Shown: positions 5,641 to 10,496 of the stretch, in pieces | Position numbering within the stretch: the first letter of the stretch is position 1 | Layout: each line of letters begins with the position of its first letter | NCBI GenBank assembly: GCA_009783635.1 | Contig: WRDC01000049.1 | Span: 1-10,496 of the forward strand | Length of the DNA: 10,496 nucleotides | Reading direction: 5' to 3' | Origin: Methanimicrococcus sp. | Lineage (GTDB): Archaea > Halobacteriota > Methanosarcinia > Methanosarcinales > Methanosarcinaceae | The notes under the pieces: generated by a model | The model's input: the letters and a program-made list of their open reading frames with translations, nothing else | Told to the model about the DNA's origin: nothing | The model's database searches: none | Program-made: the position numbers and the translations under genes

Positions 5641-5780
5641 ATGAGGGAGGACGGAGGAGGGCGATAGGAGGGCAGGAAGACGATAGGAGGGCAGGAAGAC
5701 GATAGGAGGGCAGAGAGAGAAGAATGGAGGAGGATGGAGGAGATGGACGGACGGGGAGGGAAATGGGAAAGACGGGCGGA
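5641..5780 (+). repeat. Purine-rich strand with 19-bp tandem repeats
   Basis: The plus strand is nearly all purine here. CGATAGGAGGGCAGGAAGA occurs twice exactly (5662-5680, 5681-5699). A third copy from 5700 diverges after GGGCAG. GGAGGATGGAGG-type motifs continue to about 5750. There is no coding signal. It lies between divergent FTR and DUF1638. Confidence 0.85.
5753..5776 (+). other. Canonical G-quadruplex motif
   Basis: Four G-runs, GGGG, GGG, GGG and GGG, are separated by loops A, AAAT and AAAGAC. This meets the usual G3+N1-7 rule on the plus strand. It lies in the divergent intergenic region, at the right end of the purine tract. Confidence 0.7.
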
Positions 5781-5882
5781 ATTTGAGCGAAATGACAATG
5801 ATAAAGCAAATACATAACCCCGAAGAAAAATAACAGAGCCGCGGATAAAAAAACGGATTGTTTTAAAAATGTTGCCGGAAAA

Positions 5883-5910
5883 CGATATAAGAAAAAAAGC
5901 CGTATAATCA
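5883..5910 (+). promoter_or_regulatory. Candidate promoter of the DUF1638 gene
   Basis: CGATATAAG (5883-5891) and CGTATAATC (5901-5909) are the two TATA-like elements between the purine tract and the gene. Either would place the 11-bp array at 5923-5987 near or inside the leader. Weakly supported. Confidence 0.35.
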
Positions 5911-5922
5911 GCCGTTTTGAAA

Positions 5923-5987
5923 ATGAAATAGAAATGAAATAGAAATGAAATAGAAATGAAATAGAAATGAAATAAAAAATGAAATAA
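5923..5987 (+). repeat. 11-bp array of ATG-AAA-stop units upstream of DUF1638
   Basis: GAAATAGAAAT is repeated exactly four times (5925-5968) and continues as two A-expanded units. Each junction reads ATG AAA TAG or ATG AAA TAA, with ATGs at 5923, 5934, 5945, 5956, 5967 and 5979. The likely leader of the DUF1638 gene would thus hold six minimal Met-Lys-stop frames. Confidence 0.9.
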
Positions 5988-6014
5988 AACAAGGATAAAA
6001 ATGAGGATGTAAGG

Positions 6015-6821
6015 ATGAAAACGATCGCAATTGTTTCTTGCAGGATTTTTGAGGACGAACTGACATTTTTAATGAAAAAAGAGAGCGGGAAGAACAAGAT
6101 TCTTTTGATCGAAACCGAATTCACGGAAACGATTGAAACAAAATTCGCATCGGAAGGCATTGAATATACAAAGATCAAAGAAGACGGCGTAAAAGAAGCG
6201 ATTGAAAAAGAATCGGCCGGAGAAACGGATCTCATCGTGCTTCAGCTGATCGAGTTTTCAATGGAAGCGCGCCCGGCCGTGATAAAGGATGTTGTTTATG
6301 ACAAAATCCGGGACTTTCAGGAAGAAAGAATTGACGGCGTCATGGTTTTCTACGGTCTTTGCGGAAATGTCCTCGGCTCAATTGAAGACGATTTAAAAAA
6401 GCCGGAGTGTCCGGTACGCATATTAAAAGATGAAGACGGAGAGATTGCCGATGACTGCATCTGTGTCGCGCTGGGCAGCCGGAAACGTTACGCGAATATT
6501 TTGAAGAGTACGGCCAGAGGAGAAGGAACTTATTTCCTGACACCGATGCAGGCGGCATACTGGAGGCAAATTGCTTATGCCAGCGCGCTGACGCCGGATC
6601 CGGATAACGATGAAATGATCAAAATGGTTTTTGAATATTCCAATTACAAAAGTGTCGGAAAAGTAAGCGGCCTGACTTATGAAAAAGGATTCGACGGCAT
6701 CGTGGATGACTTTGCAAAACGCTTCTGTTTAAATATCACAGATTACGAAGGAACGACATCCGTTATTGAAAAATCGTATGAAAACTTTATAAAAGAAGTA
6801 CAAAAAAAAGATTCGGATTGA
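6015..6821 (+). CDS. DUF1638 family protein
   Basis: This encodes 268 residues, soluble, with no signal peptide. It shows the DUF1638 pattern: an N-terminal strand leading into SCRIFEDEL (8-16); a VFYGLCGNVLG segment (111-121); CPVRILKD (132-139); DDCICVALGSRKRYANIL (147-163); and GTYFLTP (171-177). Conserved cysteines at 9, 116, 132, 148 and 150 could bind a metal, which is inference. The family is common in methanogens and anaerobes and is often encoded near corrinoid methyltransferase genes, but its reaction is not established to my knowledge. Here no methyltransferase adjoins it. GAGG (6003-6006) is 8 nt before the ATG and supports the start. The ATG AGG ATG TAA that overlaps the ribosome site continues the mini-frame pattern upstream. 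The gene is convergent with the PKD gene and ends about 40 nt before a hairpin. Confidence 0.86.
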   Translation: MKTIAIVSCRIFEDELTFLMKKESGKNKILLIETEFTETIETKFASEGIEYTKIKEDGVKEAIEKESAGETDLIVLQLIEFSMEARPAVIKDVVYDKIRDFQEERIDGVMVFYGLCGNVLGSIEDDLKKPECPVRILKDEDGEIADDCICVALGSRKRYANILKSTARGEGTYFLTPMQAAYWRQIAYASALTPDPDNDEMIKMVFEYSNYKSVGKVSGLTYEKGFDGIVDDFAKRFCLNITDYEGTTSVIEKSYENFIKEVQKKDSD

Positions 6822-6860
6822 AAAATGTTTTTTTAATGTTTTTAAAAATAGTAAAAAAGA

Positions 6861-6877
6861 GAGGAGATTTACTCCTC
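6861..6877. terminator. Bidirectional hairpin between DUF1638 and PKD genes
   Basis: GAGGAG (6861-6866), loop ATTTA, and CTCCTC (6872-6877) form a perfect 6-bp stem between the convergent stops (6821 and 6893). It is flanked by an A-run on the left and T-rich sequence on the right, so it suits either direction. Confidence 0.7.
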
Positions 6878-6892
6878 CCGTTTATTTAAATT

Positions 6893-8713
6893 TTATTTCT
6901 TTTTCTTTTGCATATACAAATAACCACCAATGGCAACAAGTCCGATGATGATGATGGCAATAATCAAAATTGTCCAAAGGGAGGATCTTGATTTGCCGGT
7001 CTCGGGTTCTTCGGGGGTTGTTGGCGGAGCAGGCGGTGCCGGTGTGTTATTCACCGTGCCGTTGCCGCCGGGTGTGTTATTGGATGCACTGTCTTCCAAC
7101 CAAACTTTTTCTCCGTTAGCGCCTCTGACAAGCGTCGATTCGCCGTATGCGTTCGATACTTTCAGCGTAACGTTGTAGTAACCGGAGTCTTTGTAAGTGT
7201 GGTTCGGGTTCTTGTCCGTGGAAGTGGCGCCATCGCCGAAGTCCCAATACCATGAAGTCGGGTTACCGCGTGAAAGGTCGGTGAACTTAACGGGGTGCGG
7301 AGCGATACCTGAGAGAACGTCAGCCTGGAAATCAGCACGCGGGACATCGCCGACATAGATATACTTGTCTTTGAATGCCGAGTTGGTTCCGTAGCTGCTG
7401 TTGACAGTCAATTTAACGGTATACGTACCGGCCGATTTGTAAGTGTGGTTCGGGTTCTTCTCGGTGGAAGTGGAGCCGTCACCGAAGTCCCACAGATAAG
7501 TCAGGTTGGTGCCCAATGATCTGTCTGTAAACTGAACAGCGTGGGGCGCAGCGCCGCTTGTGGGTGTTCCGACGAAGTCGACGACCGGCGTGTTGCCGAC
7601 GCTGACATATCCTTCCTTAAGAACGGAATTTGTGGCACCGCAGATGTTCGTAACGGTCAGAGCGACAGTGTACTGACCCACAGCTCTGTAGGTGTGAGTG
7701 GGGTTTCTCTCGGTGGATGTTGTACCGTCACCGAAATTCCAAAGATACGTCGAAGTGTTGCTGGAGCCGACCGTTGTGTCGGTGAATCTGACGTTCAGAG
7801 GAGAACTGCCCAAATTGTTGGTTGCCGTGAAATCAGCTTTCAGAGCATCGGTAATAGACACATTCCGAAGTGTGTAATTGGATGAACCGAATGTATCCTT
7901 CACATTCAGCGTCACATTGTAGACGCCGATGTTTTGGTAGGTGTGGGTCGGATTCTTCTCAGAAGAGGTTCTGCCGTCACCAAAGTCCCAGGTGAATGTT
8001 GCGGTCTCCGGTGCGTAGCCGTGGGTTGTAAACGCAACCTGCTTGGAGTTGACGGTTCCGTTTGCCGTGAAGTAAACGTAAGGTTCAAAACCGACTTTGA
8101 CCAAGGAGGTCTGAGTTTTGGTATCCGTGCCGAAATCATTTGAAACCTTCAAAGAAACAGTATAGTTACCGGTTTGGCTGTATGTATGAGAAGGATACCG
8201 AGAAGTAGAAGTTGTGCCGTCACCGAAATCCCATAACCATTGGGTCGGGTTGCCGGTAGAAGTGTCAGTGAAACTGACTGTCAGCGGTGCTTTACCGACG
8301 TAATTGGTCGCCGTGAAATTCGCGACCGGACCGGAGCCGACATAAATGTAATTTGTTTTTGTTTCGGTTCTGGTACCGTAATCATTTTTCAGGGTCAATT
8401 TGACGGTATAATTACCTTCTTTTGCGTAGGTGTGTGATACATTTCCGGCAACAGTAGATGTATTTCCATCGCCGAAATCCCATAAATAGGTCATATTTGC
8501 GCGTGCGCCAGCCGACCGGTCTGTAAATGCAACTGTCAGCGGAGCTTTTCCGCGAAGCGGTTCTCCTGTGAAATTCGGCACAGGCACAGTTCCAACTTCA
8601 ATATAACCATCGGAAGAGTCTGAGAGAGCGGGGGCCGGAAAAAGCGCCAAAAGTAAACATAAAGCAACTGCCGCTGCCGCAAACTTTCCTGCCCGATTTT
8701 TAATCATTTTCAT
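6893..8713 (-). CDS. Secreted, membrane-anchored surface protein with six PKD domains
   Basis: This encodes 606 residues. It has a signal peptide (about 1-31: KMIKNRAGK, a hydrophobic core, then APALS). Six PKD domains follow at roughly 45-126, 128-208, 210-288, 292-373, 375-455 and 457-540. Each carries W(D/N)FGDG and HTY motifs and the terminal strand pattern YTVxLxV. A Thr/Pro/Asn-rich linker (541-576), one membrane helix (579-600) and MQKKKK complete it. PKD domains are immunoglobulin-like modules of archaeal cell-surface proteins, used in adhesion or the envelope. No enzyme domain is present, so it is structural or adhesive. Many NxT/S sequons suggest N-glycosylation. I chose the ATG at 8713 because GGAGA (8721-8725) precedes it by 7 nt and it starts a normal signal peptide. 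An upstream ATG at 8794 would add 27 unlikely residues. Confidence 0.93.
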   Translation of the reverse strand: MKMIKNRAGKFAAAAVALCLLLALFPAPALSDSSDGYIEVGTVPVPNFTGEPLRGKAPLTVAFTDRSAGARANMTYLWDFGDGNTSTVAGNVSHTYAKEGNYTVKLTLKNDYGTRTETKTNYIYVGSGPVANFTATNYVGKAPLTVSFTDTSTGNPTQWLWDFGDGTTSTSRYPSHTYSQTGNYTVSLKVSNDFGTDTKTQTSLVKVGFEPYVYFTANGTVNSKQVAFTTHGYAPETATFTWDFGDGRTSSEKNPTHTYQNIGVYNVTLNVKDTFGSSNYTLRNVSITDALKADFTATNNLGSSPLNVRFTDTTVGSSNTSTYLWNFGDGTTSTERNPTHTYRAVGQYTVALTVTNICGATNSVLKEGYVSVGNTPVVDFVGTPTSGAAPHAVQFTDRSLGTNLTYLWDFGDGSTSTEKNPNHTYKSAGTYTVKLTVNSSYGTNSAFKDKYIYVGDVPRADFQADVLSGIAPHPVKFTDLSRGNPTSWYWDFGDGATSTDKNPNHTYKDSGYYNVTLKVSNAYGESTLVRGANGEKVWLEDSASNNTPGGNGTVNNTPAPPAPPTTPEEPETGKSRSSLWTILIIAIIIIGLVAIGGYLYMQKKKK

Positions 8714-8820
8714 GTAATTGTCTCCGGAATTCAATAAAATCGTTTGAATGTAAGATAAAGATCTTGAAACAAGGTAAAAAACCTGATTCTTCAATCCGAT
8801 TTAACGGAATCATTGAATTT

Positions 8821-8874
8821 GATTATATTTATATCTAACCGATAGTACCATACTTACACAAATCTGTTTGTAAG
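8821..8874 (-). promoter_or_regulatory. Promoter region of the PKD gene with a dyad
   Basis: AGATATAAATATAATC (minus strand, 8821-8836) is a good TATA element about 115 nt before the ATG at 8713. Just upstream of it CTTACA-N10-TGTAAG (8853-8874) forms a dyad of operator size. The long leader and the regulator are inferred. Confidence 0.45.
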
Positions 8875-9077
8875 AAATAATAGTTTATAAATATAAGATT
8901 AGTGAAAAAATATTTTCCGACAATTAAAATGTCGACAGACTTTTTAATATTTAACCAATAATTAAAATAAAAATGATATATTTTAAATCCGGAACAAAAA
9001 ATATATTGAAAAAAAAGGAAAAGAAATTCTGACCGCGAAGATTATACATTTCATCGACATGATCGACAGACGGTGTT
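8875..9077. other. A+T-rich gene-free spacer
   Basis: It holds A/T-rich DNA with several TATA-like words (for example around 8880-8895 and 8974-8986) and an A-run near 9007-9016. No frame, RNA fold or repeat convinces me. It separates the PKD promoter from the 27-bp array. Confidence 0.5.
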
Positions 9078-9342
9078 ACATACATATTTGACCTGTAACC
9101 CATTTATACATACATTGGTAGCCCATTTATGCATATATCTGCCCGCTAACCCATTTACGCATATATCGGTCTGTTAACCCATTTATGCATACAGCGGCCT
9201 GTTACCTGTTTGTGCATACGTTGACTCGTTACCTGTTTGTGCATACGCTGACTTGTTGCCTGTTTGTGCATACGCTGACTTGTTGCCTGTTTGTGCATAC
9301 ACCGGCCTGTTACCTGTTCGTGCATATGCCGGCCTGTTCAAT
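9078..9342 (+). repeat. 27-30 bp degenerate minisatellite upstream of gatE
   Basis: Ten imperfect direct copies are anchored on RCATA at 9078, 9108, 9131, 9159, 9187, 9214, 9241, 9268, 9295 and 9322. The spacings are 30, 23, 28, 28, 27, 27, 27, 27 and 27. Left copies read CCATTTAT-GCATA and right copies CCTGTTTGT-GCATA; the two central right-hand units are identical. The regular right half suggests recent expansion, and the left half is older and decayed. No unique spacers exist. Confidence 0.93.
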
Positions 9343-9452
9343 TCATCAATCCGTAATGTTTTTTAACATGGATTGTTTCATTCACTTTCAGATTCAAACA
9401 TTCATTAATTTTAAGAACTGCAAGGTAATTTTAAAACTGAGGACACTTTAAA
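9343..9452 (+). promoter_or_regulatory. gatE upstream region and ribosome site
   Basis: GAGGA (9439-9443) stands 9 nt before the gatE ATG and fixes the start. No clear TATA element is visible between the array and the gene; TTTTTTAAC (9360-9368) and TTAATTTTAA (9405-9414) are weak candidates. Confidence 0.5.
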
Positions 9453-10496
9453 ATGAGTCAGGAAAGTAAAACAGTCTCCGGCTATGATTATGAAGCGCTC
9501 GGCCTGATGGTCGGTCTTGAAATTCACCAGCAAGTGGATTCGCCGACAAAGCTTCACTGCCGCTGCCCGAACATTTACCGAGAGCCGGAAGAATCGACAC
9601 ATGAAATCAGAAGATACTTGCGCCCCAAAGCCAACAATCTGGGCATGATGGACCGCGCCGTTATTGAGCAGACGCAGGCCAACCGCCAAAACAGGTATTT
9701 GGTTTTTGACACCACCTGCTTAGGCGATATTGATGAAGCCGGCCCTGTTCCGGTCAGCCCGGAAGCTTTGAAAACGACCCTTGAAGTTTCCAAACTCCTC
9801 CATATGGTGCCCGTTGACCGCAGCCACGTGATGAGAAAAATTATTGTTGACGGGTCCGGGCCGGCCGGATTCCAGCGGACGACATTTATCGCGGGCAACG
9901 GCTGGATCGAAACGCAGTCCGGAAAGTGCCGCGTTGCCAGTTTATGCTTGGAAGAGGAATCCGCGCCGAAAATGGAAGAAACCGATGAATATGTTGTCTT
10001 CTCATTAGACCGCCTCGGGATCCCGCTCATTGAAATCGCGACCGAGCCGGACATACGCACCCCCGAACAAGCCGTTGAAGTCGCCTCCTACCTCGGAATG
10101 GCGCTTCGCTCTACCGGCGGTGTGAAAAGGGGCATCGGAACGATTCGTCAGGATGTGAATGTTTCAATAAAAGACGGAACGCGCGTGGAAATGAAAGGCG
10201 TTCAGGCGCTTTCCATGATTGATGAAATCGTCAGGCGTGAAATCTTCCGCCAGCTGGCGTTGATTGAAATTAAAAAAGAACTGAACGCAAAAGGCGCGTC
10301 CGTCGATACGGCAATATATGATGTGACAGACATTTTCGCGGAAACAAAATCCAAAGTAATCATCAACAGCGCCAAAGACAGAAAAATCGTTGCGGTCCGC
10401 CTGAAAGGGTTTAAAGGTTATGTCGGCCGCGAAGTTCAACCCGGCCGAAGACTCGGAACGGAATTGTCCGAAAAAGCAAAAGCGGTCGGCGTATCC
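9453..10496 (+). CDS. gatE: Glu-tRNA(Gln) amidotransferase subunit E (3' partial)
   Basis: GatE is the tRNA-binding and kinase subunit of the archaeal GatDE amidotransferase. It activates Glu on tRNA(Gln) so that ammonia delivered by GatD makes Gln-tRNA(Gln). The first 348 residues are present. They include the GatB/GatE cradle signature GLEIHQQ (21-27), the HCRCPN segment with C36 and C38, VDGSGPAGFQRT, LEEESAP, and GTIRQDVNVS (229-238) followed by RVEMKGVQ. The last residues (from about 297, KSKVI...VGREVQPGRRLGTELS) enter the GAD-type insert domain that separates GatE from GatB. The family is about 620-640 residues, so the rest lies beyond the window. The start is supported by GAGGA 9 nt upstream. 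The presence of GatE marks the genome as archaeal. Confidence 0.97.
   Translation, partial: MSQESKTVSGYDYEALGLMVGLEIHQQVDSPTKLHCRCPNIYREPEESTHEIRRYLRPKANNLGMMDRAVIEQTQANRQNRYLVFDTTCLGDIDEAGPVPVSPEALKTTLEVSKLLHMVPVDRSHVMRKIIVDGSGPAGFQRTTFIAGNGWIETQSGKCRVASLCLEEESAPKMEETDEYVVFSLDRLGIPLIEIATEPDIRTPEQAVEVASYLGMALRSTGGVKRGIGTIRQDVNVSIKDGTRVEMKGVQALSMIDEIVRREIFRQLALIEIKKELNAKGASVDTAIYDVTDIFAETKSKVIINSAKDRKIVAVRLKGFKGYVGREVQPGRRLGTELSEKAKAVGVS

Noticed and set aside
5639..6235. Minus-strand frame of about 200 codons with Phe/Ile/Ser-rich repeats
   Set aside because: It is created by the A-rich 11-bp array and purine tract and overlaps the start of DUF1638; it has no independent support.
8714..8794. 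Longer N-terminus for the PKD protein
   Set aside because: The extra 27 residues precede a well-formed signal peptide, and the only good ribosome site serves the ATG at 8713.
9078..9342. CRISPR array
   Set aside because: The units follow each other directly with a 27-30 bp period and vary throughout. There are no constant repeats separated by unique spacers and no cas genes in the window.
9575..10060. Antisense frame of 161 codons in gatE
   Set aside because: The plus-strand gatE frame matches its family throughout, so the antisense frame is a by-product.

Overview
The window looks like a euryarchaeal, methanogen-type chromosome segment, most likely from the Methanosarcinaceae. The supporting evidence is an archaea-specific GatE, a DUF1638 protein, a secreted PKD-repeat surface protein, a methanogen-style CobN, a ferredoxin:thioredoxin reductase catalytic chain, and tRNA genes without encoded CCA. 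The A+T-rich, repeat-laden intergenic DNA would suit a small host-associated genus such as Methanimicrococcus, but that is a guess and not something the sequence proves.

Layout. Bases 1-2706 (+) hold the C-terminal part of a CobN-type chelatase large subunit that ends in a proline linker and a membrane helix. A divergent pair of small conserved genes follows: 2957-3259 (-), not recognised, and 3477-3791 (+), probably DUF5611. Next come tRNA-Thr(GGT) (+) and, convergent with it, a 64-residue two-helix membrane protein (-). tRNA-His(GTG) (-) lies beyond a large nested inverted repeat. A minus-strand pair follows: the FTR catalytic subunit (5278-5571) and a 67-residue protein of unknown function (4964-5167). 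DUF1638 (6015-6821, +) is divergent from FTR across about 440 bases of repeat-rich DNA. It converges on a six-PKD-domain anchored surface protein (6893-8713, -). After about 740 bases of gene-free DNA containing a 27-bp repeat array, gatE begins at 9453 (+) and runs off the window.

The genes do not form one pathway. They are mostly single-gene units: corrinoid/tetrapyrrole chemistry (CobN; DUF1638 by family context), redox control (FTR), translation (two tRNAs, GatE) and cell surface (the PKD protein, and perhaps CobN). The unusual part of the window is its intergenic DNA. It holds five short tandem arrays with 11, 11, 13, 19 and 27-bp units, an 11-bp doublet at a stop codon, a G-quadruplex motif, and many hairpins. 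Several of these overlap stop codons or sit in probable leaders. I see no complete undescribed defence or mobile system.
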